Below are positions 1 through 7,087 of a stretch of DNA of 17,215 bases, in pieces (positions within the stretch are counted from its first letter, which is position 1; each line of letters opens with the position of its first letter). The notes beneath the pieces are model-generated. The model was given only the letters and a program-made list of their open reading frames with translations. It had not been told where the DNA came from and searched no databases. This DNA is from Actinomycetes bacterium (GTDB taxonomy: Bacteria > Actinomycetota > Acidimicrobiia > Acidimicrobiales > Microtrichaceae). The position numbers and the translations under genes are program-made. The stretch covers positions 1 through 17,215 of the forward strand of contig JAEWED010000040.1 of assembly GCA_023389745.1 (NCBI GenBank), given 5' to 3'.

Positions 1-920
1 CCTGACCCGAGGTGGTCTTCGCGGACGACGAGCTTCGCTTCGGTGGCGCCGCGGGTGAGTGGGGTGCCATCCGCGCGGACCTGGTGGCCGCGGCGGACGA
101 GTTCGACGAGTGCGCGGGCTCGCAGCGTCGCGGGTGGCGGCACGGGCAGTCCGGCCGTGGTGGCCTCGGTGGTGGCGGCGCGTAGCTGTCGTCGGTATTC
201 GTCGCCGAGGGCCTGTTCGAACACGATGGCCTGGTCGCCGGACAGTTCGCCGTCGAGCACGAGTTGCTCGCCGACGCGCACTGCGGTGACGCGGTCGTGG
301 TCGCTGCTCGGTTCGGGGCCGTCGGTGTCGAGTGAGGCGACCAGCAGGCGTAGCGCGTCGCGCCACGCCTCGACCGTGAGCGTCGAGGCGAGCTCGGTCA
401 ACTCGACCTCAGCCGCGATGAGCTGGTCGAGCACACGCGGGTTGCAGGCAGCGGTCAGCACCCGGACGTGGTCCATCGTGCAGCGACGTTCGCGCAACGC
501 CTCGGCGAACCGCTCGAAACGTTCGAGCGTGCGACCATCGGCAAGCAACCGACGTCCGGTCGAGCGTTCCTCGCCCGTGACCCGCGCATACCAGGGCACC
601 GTGCGCAACCCGGAGTCGACCTCGGCCTCCCCCGCACGATGCAGCACCGCGAGCCCAGTCGCGATGGCACCGTCGAGCAGCGACCGCGCCGCACCCAACG
701 CGGCGACCGCATCGAGCTGCTCCTGAGCCGACAGAGCTGGCCAGTCGAGCGGCGCCAGACCCGCCAACGCCGCGACCGCCGCGGGAACCGGCCCACGCTC
801 CGCCGAGCGTGTCGGGAACACCTGGACGCGTGTGAGATCCGGGGCCTTCGACCACTCGAGCAGTGGCACCGTCGACCACGACACCCCGGCGACTGTCGTC
901 GCACCGTCGATCTCTCGCAT
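1..920 (-). CDS. DUF222-type HNH endonuclease-like protein, N-terminal part (truncated by window edge)
   Basis: An uninterrupted minus-strand frame runs from an ATG at 918-920 off the left edge, giving about 306 codons without a stop. The translation begins MREIDGATTVAGVSWSTVPL. It continues through a helical region with the pattern typical of DUF222 proteins, for example LSAQEQLDAVAALGAARSLL near residue 65 and RRLLADGRTLERFERFAEAL near residue 122. Family knowledge: DUF222 proteins are very common in actinobacteria and usually carry a C-terminal HNH nuclease motif. That part would lie outside the window, so no catalytic residues can be checked. No Shine-Dalgarno is visible, but CAGACT (927-932) lies 6 nt before the ATG and could be the -10 of a leaderless transcript. 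The gene is divergent from the VOC gene at 1059. Many DUF222 proteins are of unknown role or are linked to mobile or repeated genes, so a specific function is not claimed. Confidence 0.8.
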   Translation of the reverse strand, partial: MREIDGATTVAGVSWSTVPLLEWSKAPDLTRVQVFPTRSAERGPVPAAVAALAGLAPLDWPALSAQEQLDAVAALGAARSLLDGAIATGLAVLHRAGEAEVDSGLRTVPWYARVTGEERSTGRRLLADGRTLERFERFAEALRERRCTMDHVRVLTAACNPRVLDQLIAAEVELTELASTLTVEAWRDALRLLVASLDTDGPEPSSDHDRVTAVRVGEQLVLDGELSGDQAIVFEQALGDEYRRQLRAATTEATTAGLPVPPPATLRARALVELVRRGHQVRADGTPLTRGATEAKLVVREDHLGS

Positions 921-1058
921 GCGAACAGTCTGCCGACACGCTGTGACAGTGAAGGAGTCTGACAGCGAAGCCGGCAGGGAGCGGCAGCACCGGCAACGGA
1001 CCCCAACCTCAATCACGCTGCGGTCGTGCCGATCCTGTGGTGAAAGGATGGGAGCACC

Positions 1059-1523
1059 ATGGAACCAACGGCAGCAACGACGGACACGGACAGCGGCAAC
1101 AGCGATCGAGGCATCGGTGCCATCGGCTGGATGCGATCGGTCGTGATCGACGCCCACGACCCCGACCTGCTGGCCGAGTTCTGGTGCCGACTGCTCGACG
1201 TCGAGGTCGTGGAGCGCGAGTCGGACTGGGTCCAGCTGTCGCCGGACCCGGGTGGCACCTTCTTCGCGTTCCAGCCCTCCGACGCGCCACGGCCGAACGG
1301 ACTGGTCGCACGCCCGGACATCGAGGTCGAGGACATCGACGTGGCACGCAGCCGCGTCGAGGCGATCGGCGGCGCCTACGTCCGCACCATCGCCGAGCTC
1401 AAGGGCGACCACCACTACGTCATGGCCGACCCCGAGGGCAACGAGTTCTGCCTGGTGCAGCCGCTGCCGCCCGAGCTCGCACGGCCCCGCTGGGGCGACT
1501 CGCTGCCCCCCGAGACGCCGTGA
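1059..1523 (+). CDS. VOC superfamily (glyoxalase/bleomycin-resistance fold) protein
   Basis: This 154-residue protein has an acidic/Thr-rich N-terminal stretch of about 20 residues followed by one glyoxalase-like (VOC) domain. The pattern MRSVVIDAHDPDLLAEFWCR (about 25-44) is the usual first beta-strand plus the 'A.FW..LL' helix. VMADPEGNEFCLVQ (about 126-139) is the usual final strand carrying the conserved Asp-Pro-x-Gly-Asn-Glu-Phe-Cys segment. The start ATG at 1059 has GGGAG 5 nt upstream. Its stop TGA (1521-1523) overlaps the GTG start (1520-1522) of the Coq4-like gene, so the two are very probably cotranscribed and translationally coupled. VOC proteins may be metal-dependent isomerases, dioxygenases, lyases or binding/resistance proteins; nothing here fixes the substrate. 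The pairing with a Coq4-like protein suggests action on a small, possibly quinone- or lipid-like compound, which is inference. Confidence 0.85.
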   Translation: MEPTAATTDTDSGNSDRGIGAIGWMRSVVIDAHDPDLLAEFWCRLLDVEVVERESDWVQLSPDPGGTFFAFQPSDAPRPNGLVARPDIEVEDIDVARSRVEAIGGAYVRTIAELKGDHHYVMADPEGNEFCLVQPLPPELARPRWGDSLPPETP

Positions 1524-2572
1524 TCGAACGCTTCGCCATCCCGCGTGCCGAGCAGGTCGAGCCGTTCCTCGGAGCGGTCATCGGCGCGCTCACCTGGGAC
1601 GGTGGGGCGCCGACCCCGCTGCAGCTCGGTCTGCTCGAAGCGGTCGTGACCCGCTTCTCGCTGCACGACGTGCCCGACGTGCACTCCATCGAGCCGTGGG
1701 ACCCCGCGGACGTGCGAGCGGCGCTGCCGACACCGGCGACCCGCGACGAGCTCGCCCACGTCGTGGTCGCGCTCGAGCTGATGATGCACCCCTTGCCGGT
1801 GGCCCTCGAGCGGCACGTGGAGCGCTACCTGATCGACATCGGCGTGCACGCGCCGTACGTCTCGGTGCTGCGCGACACCGCGGCGAACCACGTCGTCCGG
1901 TTGCACGCCGACCTGGTGCGCAACTCGTACTACACCGAGCAGACGATCAAGGGCATGTTCTCGGGCCGCTTCCAGGAGCTGGTCCGATCGAAGCTCTCGT
2001 ACTACTCGGTGGCCAAGGACGACCGGCTCGCGGCGAAGTGGCGGGCGCTCGGCGACTGTCCGGAAGGATCCTGGGGCCGCGGGGTCGCCGACTTCTACCG
2101 GGTGCACGGCTTCGCGTTCCCCGGCGAGCACAGCGGCATCTACGAGATCGGCGCGCTGCACGACTGGGTGCACGTGATCGCCGACTACGGCACCGACGCC
2201 GAGGGCGAGATCGATGTCTTCGCCTTCATCGCGGCGACGATGGCGGACCAGCGCGGGTTCCTGCAGTTCATCTTCACCCTCGCGCTGTTCCAGAACGGCT
2301 CGATCGACACGGTGGGCGGCAGGAAGGTGGCGATCGCACGAGCGGACGTCCTCGAGGAACCCGGCGCCACCGACCGCCTGGCGGACGCGCTCTTCCGCGC
2401 CACCCGCTGCAGCGCGGATGTCATGGGAGGCGTGGACCACTTCGCCCTGGCCGACCGCCAGATCGTCGAGCTGCGCGAGGAGTGGCAGATCCCGCCGAAG
2501 CGGTTCCCCTCGCCCGGCTACCTCGACGTGCCCGGCGCCGCGCCGGTCGATCACGACGCCGGCGAGATCTGA
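1520..2572 (+). CDS. Coq4-like (ubiquinone biosynthesis Coq4 family) protein
   Basis: A 350-residue protein starts at GTG 1520, overlapping the upstream VOC stop (GTGA). The C-terminal half carries the Coq4 hallmark zinc motif HDxxH-x11-E exactly: H214-D215-x2-H218, then 11 residues, then E230. Before it, GRGVADFYRVHGF (about 189-201) matches the family's 'LG.AY.DF...HG' segment. After it, EIDVFAFIAATMADQ resembles the helix following the motif. Family knowledge: Coq4 proteins act on C1 of the coenzyme Q ring in eukaryotes and some proteobacteria. The N-terminal ~140 residues are longer than in short Coq4 proteins (usually about 220-270 residues) and I do not recognise them. In an actinobacterium expected to make menaquinone, a role in ubiquinone synthesis is doubtful; it may act on another isoprenoid or aromatic substrate. 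The gene ends convergent with the P450, just before a tandem repeat. Confidence 0.8.
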   Translation: MIERFAIPRAEQVEPFLGAVIGALTWDGGAPTPLQLGLLEAVVTRFSLHDVPDVHSIEPWDPADVRAALPTPATRDELAHVVVALELMMHPLPVALERHVERYLIDIGVHAPYVSVLRDTAANHVVRLHADLVRNSYYTEQTIKGMFSGRFQELVRSKLSYYSVAKDDRLAAKWRALGDCPEGSWGRGVADFYRVHGFAFPGEHSGIYEIGALHDWVHVIADYGTDAEGEIDVFAFIAATMADQRGFLQFIFTLALFQNGSIDTVGGRKVAIARADVLEEPGATDRLADALFRATRCSADVMGGVDHFALADRQIVELREEWQIPPKRFPSPGYLDVPGAAPVDHDAGEI

Positions 2573-2575
2573 CGA

Positions 2576-2638
2576 GCTCTGCCCTCAGCTGCGTCTGCTG
2601 GGCCCTCAGCTGCGTCGGCTGGGCCCTCAGCTGCGTCG
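2576..2638. repeat. 21-bp tandem repeat x3 spanning the P450 stop codon
   Basis: Three 21-bp units occupy 2576-2596, 2597-2617 and 2618-2638. Units 2 and 3 are identical; unit 1 differs at three positions. The shared core on the plus strand is CCCTCAGCTGCGTC. Read on the minus strand, each unit contains the last codons of the P450 plus its stop (CGACGCAGCTGA or AGACGCAGCTGA), so TGA recurs at 2627-2629, 2606-2608 and 2585-2587. Because 21 is a multiple of three, all three stops are in the P450 frame. The array fills almost the whole 54-bp gap between the convergent Coq4-like and P450 genes. GGGCCC and CAGCTG inside the units are self-complementary, so inter-unit hairpins are possible. Confidence 0.95.
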
Positions 2639-3832
2639 GGTGGACGGGGTGAACCGCACGGGCATCGACTCGTAGCCCGACACGAAGTTCGCGGGACGGT
2701 TGCCCGGCTCGGTGGCGTCGACCAGCTCCATGTCGGGCATGCGCTCGAGCAGGTGCTCGAACATGCAGACCAGCTCGAGGCGAGCGAGGGAGTTGCCCAG
2801 GCAGAAGTGGGTGCCGAATCCGAACGCGACGTGCTCGTTCGGGTCGCGGGTGACGTCGAAGGTGAAGGGATCGGCGAACACCGACGCATCGCGGTTCGCC
2901 GAGGGGTAGAGCAGCACCATCTTCTCGCCGGCGCTCAGCTGCTTGCCGGCGAGCTCGGTGTCGGCGACGACCGTGCGGTTCATGTTCCGGATGGGCGACA
3001 CCCAGCGCAGCATCTCCTCGACCGCGGTCGGGATGCGCGAGTGGTCCTCGGCCAGGTAGCGCCGCTGCTCGGGGTTCACGAGCAGCTGGTACATGCCTCC
3101 GGTGATGACGTGGCGGGTGGTCTCGTCGCCGCCGATCAGGATCAGCAGCGACTCGTGGATGATCGACTCGTCGTCGAGGCGGTCGCCGTCGATCTCGGCG
3201 TGCACGAGCACGCTCATCAGGTCGTCCTTCGGTTCGGCGCGACGCTCAGCGATGGCCTGCTCGGCGAACTCGCGGTACCCGGTGTAGGCGACGGTCGCCG
3301 ACTCGAGCGCGGCATCGTCGCCACCCACGAGGCCCTTGACCATGCCGTCGGACCACTCGAGCAGTCGCGTCCGGTCCTCGGGTGCGACGCCGAGCTGGTC
3401 GCCGATCATGATCATCGGCAGCATCGCCGCGACGTCGGTCACGAAGTCGCACTCGCCGCGCTCGATCACCGAGTCGATGATCTCGTCGGCCGCGGCACGC
3501 ACCGCCGGCTCGCTGCCGCGGACCTGCTTCGGCGTGAAGCCCTTGTTCACCAGACGACGGCGCCGGTTGTGCTCCGGGTCGTCCATGTCGATCATCATCG
3601 GCAGCGCGAAGGCGTCGGGCCGGCAGCCTTCGGCGTTCGAGAAGCGCTCGGGCTGGCGCGACACCTCTCGCACGAGCTCGTAGCTCGACACGCCCCACAC
3701 ACGACCGTCCCAGTGCAACGGGTCGTGCTCGCGCATCCACGTCAGGCCGGCGTGGAAGTCACCGCCCCAGAACGAGCCGGCGAGCAGATCGATGTCCGCG
3801 TCGCTCCCCAGATGCGCATCGGTGATCGTCAC
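2627..3832 (-). CDS. cyp142: Cytochrome P450, CYP142-like (steroid side-chain C26/C27 hydroxylase candidate)
   Basis: This 401-residue soluble bacterial P450 has all class landmarks. The I-helix motif is GGDETT (234-239). The K-helix ExxR is E273-M-L-R276. The haem loop is FGFGTHFCLGN, with proximal cysteine C344. Specific stretches such as ALPMMIDMDDPEH (76-88), LILIGGDETTRH and the end RPANFVSGYESMPVRFTP closely match what I recall of mycobacterial CYP142. That enzyme oxidises the terminal methyl of the cholesterol/cholestenone side chain using ferredoxin electrons. The start is GTG at 3832, with GGGGGA 6 nt upstream on the minus strand. A -10-like TAGACT and a KstR-like palindrome lie 46-74 bp before the start, consistent with control by sterol-responsive repression. 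No ferredoxin or other sterol gene is adjacent, so the substrate is inferred from family similarity. CYP125 or another sterol or fatty-acyl P450 is the main alternative. Confidence 0.88.
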   Translation of the reverse strand: MTITDAHLGSDADIDLLAGSFWGGDFHAGLTWMREHDPLHWDGRVWGVSSYELVREVSRQPERFSNAEGCRPDAFALPMMIDMDDPEHNRRRRLVNKGFTPKQVRGSEPAVRAAADEIIDSVIERGECDFVTDVAAMLPMIMIGDQLGVAPEDRTRLLEWSDGMVKGLVGGDDAALESATVAYTGYREFAEQAIAERRAEPKDDLMSVLVHAEIDGDRLDDESIIHESLLILIGGDETTRHVITGGMYQLLVNPEQRRYLAEDHSRIPTAVEEMLRWVSPIRNMNRTVVADTELAGKQLSAGEKMVLLYPSANRDASVFADPFTFDVTRDPNEHVAFGFGTHFCLGNSLARLELVCMFEHLLERMPDMELVDATEPGNRPANFVSGYESMPVRFTPSTRRS

Positions 3833-3859
3833 GTCGATTCCCCCTGATCTTCGTCCCGA

Positions 3860-3876
3860 GTGTCGAAGTTGGACAC
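3860..3876. promoter_or_regulatory. Short inverted repeat in the P450 leader
   Basis: GTGTC (3860-3864) and GACAC (3872-3876) are separated by 7 nt and lie between the predicted P450 transcription start and its ribosome binding site. This could be a second, weaker operator half-site pair or a small leader hairpin. Five-base arms are short, so chance cannot be excluded. Confidence 0.3.
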
Positions 3877-3877
3877 G

Positions 3878-3906
3878 AGTCTAACGAAGACCTGGAACGT
3901 GTTCTC
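3878..3906 (-). promoter_or_regulatory. Candidate P450 promoter
   Basis: On the minus strand TAGACT (3878-3883) has the TANNNT form of a -10 box. A 17-nt spacer leads to GAGAAC (3901-3906) at the -35 position. The predicted start near 3871 would give a leader of about 39 nt that includes GGGGGA. The same hexamer TAGACT lies upstream of the tRNA gene in this window. The -35 match is poor, which is common in actinobacteria and also common for repressed promoters. Confidence 0.45.
3893..3906. promoter_or_regulatory. KstR-like operator palindrome
   Basis: The 14-mer TGGAACGTGTTCTC contains the palindromic core GAAC-GT-GTTC. It matches the mycobacterial KstR consensus as I recall it (TAGAACGTGTTCTA) at 12 of 14 positions. 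KstR is the TetR-family repressor of cholesterol catabolism and is released by a steroid CoA thioester. The site overlaps the -35 region predicted for the P450 and sits 61 bp before its start codon, a sensible place for repression. Binding is inferred, and no kstR gene is in the window. Confidence 0.5.
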
Positions 3907-3944
3907 ATTCGCGGCCCCGCTTCGCGACGAGGGCCCAGCGACGC

Positions 3945-3977
3945 GACGAGGGCCCGGGACGAACCCGGGCCCTCGTC
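3945..3977 (-). terminator. Strong hairpin terminator of the multicopper oxidase gene
   Basis: A perfect 14-bp stem (GACGAGGGCCCGGG at 3945-3958, CCCGGGCCCTCGTC at 3964-3977) closes a 5-nt loop, starting 20 nt after the oxidase stop codon. There is no clear U-tract, as is usual in GC-rich actinobacteria. One arm is duplicated: GCGACGAGGGCCC occurs at 3924-3936 and again at 3943-3955 (19-bp period), so a second, alternative stem could form. The distal-arm flank CGACGCGACGAGGGCCC (3939-3955) is shared with the tRNA terminator at 9534-9550 with one mismatch. Confidence 0.85.
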
Positions 3978-3997
3978 TCGTCATCGATGTCGTGCGG

Positions 3998-5449
3998 TCA
4001 GCTGACCGCGAGCGCTGTCACCATGCCGAACATGCCGGTCTCGGACTCGGCGTGGTTCAGGATGTGGCAGTGCCAGACCCAGACGCCCGCCTTGTCGGCC
4101 TGGAAGAGCACGGTGTAGCGCTCGCCCGGACCGACCGTGAGGGTGTCGGCGTAGTACGGGTGGTCCAGAGGGATGCCGTCCCGTGCGACGACCAGCTGCG
4201 GGAACTGGTGCAGGTGCATCGGGTGGTACTGCAGGCCCTCGTTGTAGTAGTTCACCAGCATCCACTCGCCCTCGTTCAGCGCGTAGGGCTGCGTGGCCGG
4301 GAACGACTTGCCGTTCAGCGACAGGCCGATCACGCCGGCGTCGTTGAGCACCATGTTGTGCTCCTGGGCGACCTTCAGGTCGGCCGGGATCTGCACGCCG
4401 GAGACCGTCGTGCCACGGGGGATGGTGTACTCGCTGGTGCCGCCGCCGCCCTTCGGCGAGAAGATCATCGAGCCCCACATGCCGTTCGGGACCGTCATCT
4501 GGCCGTGGTGGTGCGGGTGGTACATGGCGATCGCCGGATCGGTGACCGTGTACTCGTAGGTGAACTCCTCACCCGGCTGGATCAGGTCCTGGGTGAGCGG
4601 CGCGACGCCGTCCATCTCGTTCGGCAGGATCATGCCGTGCATGTGCACGTCGGTGGCCATCGGCAGCTTGTTGATCAGCTTCACCCGGATGTGGTCGCCG
4701 ACCTCGCCGCGCAGGGTCGGACCGGGCACCATGCCGTTGTAGGTCCACGCCTTGACGGTCTTGCCGGGTGAGACCTCCCAGTCGGTGATCTCGGCGGTCA
4801 GGGTCCACTCCTTGGCGCCGTCCGCCGCGATCGTGGGCTCGAGCGTCTGGCCGCCCAGGCCCTCGGTGTTGGGCTCGCCCGTCTGGACCATCTCGACGAA
4901 GGGCTCGAAGGACTTCTCCATGGCCTCGTCCATCTCGGCCCACTCCTCGGGCGTCATGTCGTCGCCGTGGCCTGCGTGGGCACCGCCGTCGGCGCTCTCG
5001 CTGGTCGCTGCGGCACCCTCGGCGACCTGGATCGTGCCCTCCATGCCCGCCTCCCGGTGGCCGGCGATCGAGCAGTAGACCTCGTAGTCGCCTTCGGCGA
5101 GGTCGACCGGGATGGTCTCGCTCTCACCCGCGGCCAGATCAGCGGTCTGCCCGCCGCCGTCGATCACCAGGTTGTGGACCTGCGAGCCGGCGTTCGTCAC
5201 CGCGAGCTGTCCACCCGGCGCGACCTGGAGTGCGCCGTCGATCGTGAACTCCGACAGTGACACCGGGACCGGAGCCGATCCACCGGCGCTCTCGCCCGAG
5301 GCGTCGTCACCCTTGGCGACGAAGCCGATCGCGACGATCACGAGCGCCATCGCGAGTCCGCCGGCGAGCACGATGAGCACCTCTCGGTACGTGCCGCCCT
5401 TGCGGTCGGCGTCGGACTCATCGTTGTGCTGCTGCACGTCGTCTGACAC
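3998..5449 (-). CDS. Membrane-anchored multicopper oxidase with extra N-terminal cupredoxin domain
   Basis: This 483-residue protein starts at GTG 5449, preceded by AGGAGA at a 6-nt spacing. An open extension upstream to 5563 lacks a ribosome site and was not used. A short polar N-terminus is followed by one membrane segment (about 23-44, EVLIVLAGGLAMALVIVAIG), so the rest faces outside. A small cupredoxin domain (about 60-145) has a full type 1 copper ligand set: H92, C126, H131, M136. A His/Asp/Glu-rich linker with HAGHGDDM follows, then a two-domain oxidase core. The core has all four trinuclear/type 1 motifs: H269-M-H271-G, H311-P-H313-H-H, H409-x2-H412-x-H414, and H460-C461-H462-x3-H466 with M473. 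Family members oxidise Cu(I), Fe(II), Mn(II) or phenolics using O2. The second T1 site could relay electrons into the core. It appears monocistronic, ending at a strong hairpin. Substrate cannot be told from sequence; nitrite reductase is unlikely because the full laccase-type motifs are present. Confidence 0.9.
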   Translation of the reverse strand: MSDDVQQHNDESDADRKGGTYREVLIVLAGGLAMALVIVAIGFVAKGDDASGESAGGSAPVPVSLSEFTIDGALQVAPGGQLAVTNAGSQVHNLVIDGGGQTADLAAGESETIPVDLAEGDYEVYCSIAGHREAGMEGTIQVAEGAAATSESADGGAHAGHGDDMTPEEWAEMDEAMEKSFEPFVEMVQTGEPNTEGLGGQTLEPTIAADGAKEWTLTAEITDWEVSPGKTVKAWTYNGMVPGPTLRGEVGDHIRVKLINKLPMATDVHMHGMILPNEMDGVAPLTQDLIQPGEEFTYEYTVTDPAIAMYHPHHHGQMTVPNGMWGSMIFSPKGGGGTSEYTIPRGTTVSGVQIPADLKVAQEHNMVLNDAGVIGLSLNGKSFPATQPYALNEGEWMLVNYYNEGLQYHPMHLHQFPQLVVARDGIPLDHPYYADTLTVGPGERYTVLFQADKAGVWVWHCHILNHAESETGMFGMVTALAVS

Positions 5450-5636
5450 TGCAACTCTCCTTCCTGGGGGTCCGCGCAGCGTGTGCCCGGCCCGCCTGAC
5501 GACCCTTCGCTCGGGTCGGAGCGGCGACCCTGAGAGGTCGCTCGGGGTCCACTGTGGCGGCAAACGAGCAGAAGTGTCGACCTGTCGGGCCGTCCCTCAT
5601 GTCACCCCCGAAAACGGCGTGTCGGGACCTTCGGCC

Positions 5637-7031
5637 CTACCGGATCGCGGCATCGCACCCGGGGTGCGGGACCCGCGCAGGACGGGCCAGGCAGGCGACC
5701 GCGACACCGGCCAGGGAGACCACCACGATGACCCACGACGCGTGCTGCAGACCGTCGGTGAAGCCGGTTCCGCCGTCCTCGGACGCGCTGCCGGCCGTCG
5801 CCAGCGTCGCCAGCGCGACACCAGCCGCGACGCCGACGTTGCGCAGCGCGGTGAGCAGACCGGACGCGACGCCGGCGTCCTCGTCGGGCACCGCCGCCAT
5901 CGCCGCGGTGGTCGACATGTTGTAGCTGAGCCCCTGCCCGAAACCCGACAGCAGCATCGCGACGACCACGACGACGAGCGGCGCGGTCGGGCCCACCTGG
6001 GTCAGCACGAGGAACGATCCGGCGACGAGCACCATGCCCAGCGCCATCGGCGCAGCGGTTCCGAAACGTCTCGCCACCCTGCCCGTCACCGCTCCCAGGA
6101 TCGCGAAGGGCACCGAGTAGGCGAGGAAGATCACACCCGTCATCGCAGCGGACTCACCACGCACGTCCTGGAGCCAGAACGTGAGCAGGATGTTGAGCGC
6201 ACCGAACCCCCAGTTCGCGAGGAAGGCCACCGCCACCGGCGGCCGGTAGGCGACCGATCGGGTGATGGCCGCGTCGATCAGGGGCTCGCGACCGCTGCGC
6301 TGCTCGATCACGAAGACCACGAAGAGGACCGCTCCCAACACCAGCGCGCCGAGCACCACCGGATCGGTCCACCCCTTCAGCCCCGCTTCCTGGAGGCCGT
6401 ACACGACGGCGGTCACCGAGGCGGTCACGATCGCCGCACCCACCAGGTCGATGTGTCGGTCGTCGCCACGGGACTCCGGCACGACCGCGACGATCATCGC
6501 CGCGGCCACGACCAGCAGCGGGATGTTCAACGCGAAGAACCAGCGCCACCCGAGGCTGTCGACGACCAGTCCGCCGACCACCGGCGCCGCCGCAGCGGCG
6601 GTGCTGCCGATGGCGCTCCACATGCCGATCGCCCAGGCACGGCGTTCCGGCGTCGCGCTCGTCGAGACCACCGACAGCGACGCCGGCATGAACAACGACG
6701 TCGCGACACCCTGCAGTGCGCGCGCCACGACCAGCACCTCGAACGTCCACGCCACCGCGCACAGCAGCGTGCCGATGGAGAACAGTGCGACGCCGGCCAG
6801 CAGGAGCCGTCGTCGCCCGAAGCGGTCCGCGATCCGCCCGGAGACGAGCAGCGGGCCGGCGGCACCCAGGGCGAAGGCGTTCAGCACCCAGCCCACGGCA
6901 CCCGAGGACGCGTCCAGGTCGTTGCCGATGTCGGGCAGCGCGACCGCGACCCCGCTGAAGTCGATGCTCAGCACCACCAGCGGCAGCGCGACGGCGATGA
7001 GGATCTGCAGGGACCGTTGGGGGGTTCGCAC
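5637..7031 (-). CDS. MFS exporter, DHA2 (EmrB/QacA, 14-TM) family
   Basis: This 464-residue, strongly hydrophobic protein is of the length and hydropathy usual for 14-helix drug:H+ antiporters. TM1 carries D24 in LSIDFSGVAVALP, the acidic position typical of DHA2 exporters. The loop 2-3 motif A is GRIADRFGRRRLLLAG (65-80). GWVLNAFALG (about 47-56) is the TM2 segment usual for the family, and GRRxx-flanked RALQG with the Pro/Gly-rich TM5 region follows. Likely role: proton-driven efflux of toxic or amphipathic compounds across the inner membrane; the substrate is unknown. The start is GTG at 7031. It has no Shine-Dalgarno but has TAGGCT 6 nt upstream, fitting leaderless translation. The gene is divergent from the unrecognised gene at 7088. 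About 187 bp separate its stop from the oxidase start; there a loose inverted pair (GGGCCG near the stop, CGGCCC about 45 bp on) may act as a terminator, without strong support. Confidence 0.9.
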   Translation of the reverse strand: MRTPQRSLQILIAVALPLVVLSIDFSGVAVALPDIGNDLDASSGAVGWVLNAFALGAAGPLLVSGRIADRFGRRRLLLAGVALFSIGTLLCAVAWTFEVLVVARALQGVATSLFMPASLSVVSTSATPERRAWAIGMWSAIGSTAAAAAPVVGGLVVDSLGWRWFFALNIPLLVVAAAMIVAVVPESRGDDRHIDLVGAAIVTASVTAVVYGLQEAGLKGWTDPVVLGALVLGAVLFVVFVIEQRSGREPLIDAAITRSVAYRPPVAVAFLANWGFGALNILLTFWLQDVRGESAAMTGVIFLAYSVPFAILGAVTGRVARRFGTAAPMALGMVLVAGSFLVLTQVGPTAPLVVVVVAMLLSGFGQGLSYNMSTTAAMAAVPDEDAGVASGLLTALRNVGVAAGVALATLATAGSASEDGGTGFTDGLQHASWVIVVVSLAGVAVACLARPARVPHPGCDAAIR

Positions 7032-7037
7032 CAGGAG

Positions 7038-7043
7038 AGCCTA
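7038..7043 (-). promoter_or_regulatory. Candidate leaderless -10 box for the MFS gene
   Basis: TAGGCT on the minus strand ends 6 nt before the GTG start at 7031. That places the transcription start at or next to the start codon. No -35 element is obvious. The same arrangement recurs before moaC, galU and the gene at 17129. Confidence 0.45.
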
Positions 7044-7087
7044 CGGGCTGCACCGCCGGACCCGGTCGGGCTGGCAGACTCCGCCGG

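Noticed and set aside
5450..5563. 38-residue extension of the multicopper oxidase
   Set aside because: A good AGGAGA precedes GTG 5449 and the extension is Arg/Pro-rich without a signal.
5450..5636. Possible riboswitch or copper operator between the MFS and oxidase genes
   Set aside because: Only a loose inverted repeat is visible; no known riboswitch core or copper-box palindrome could be matched.
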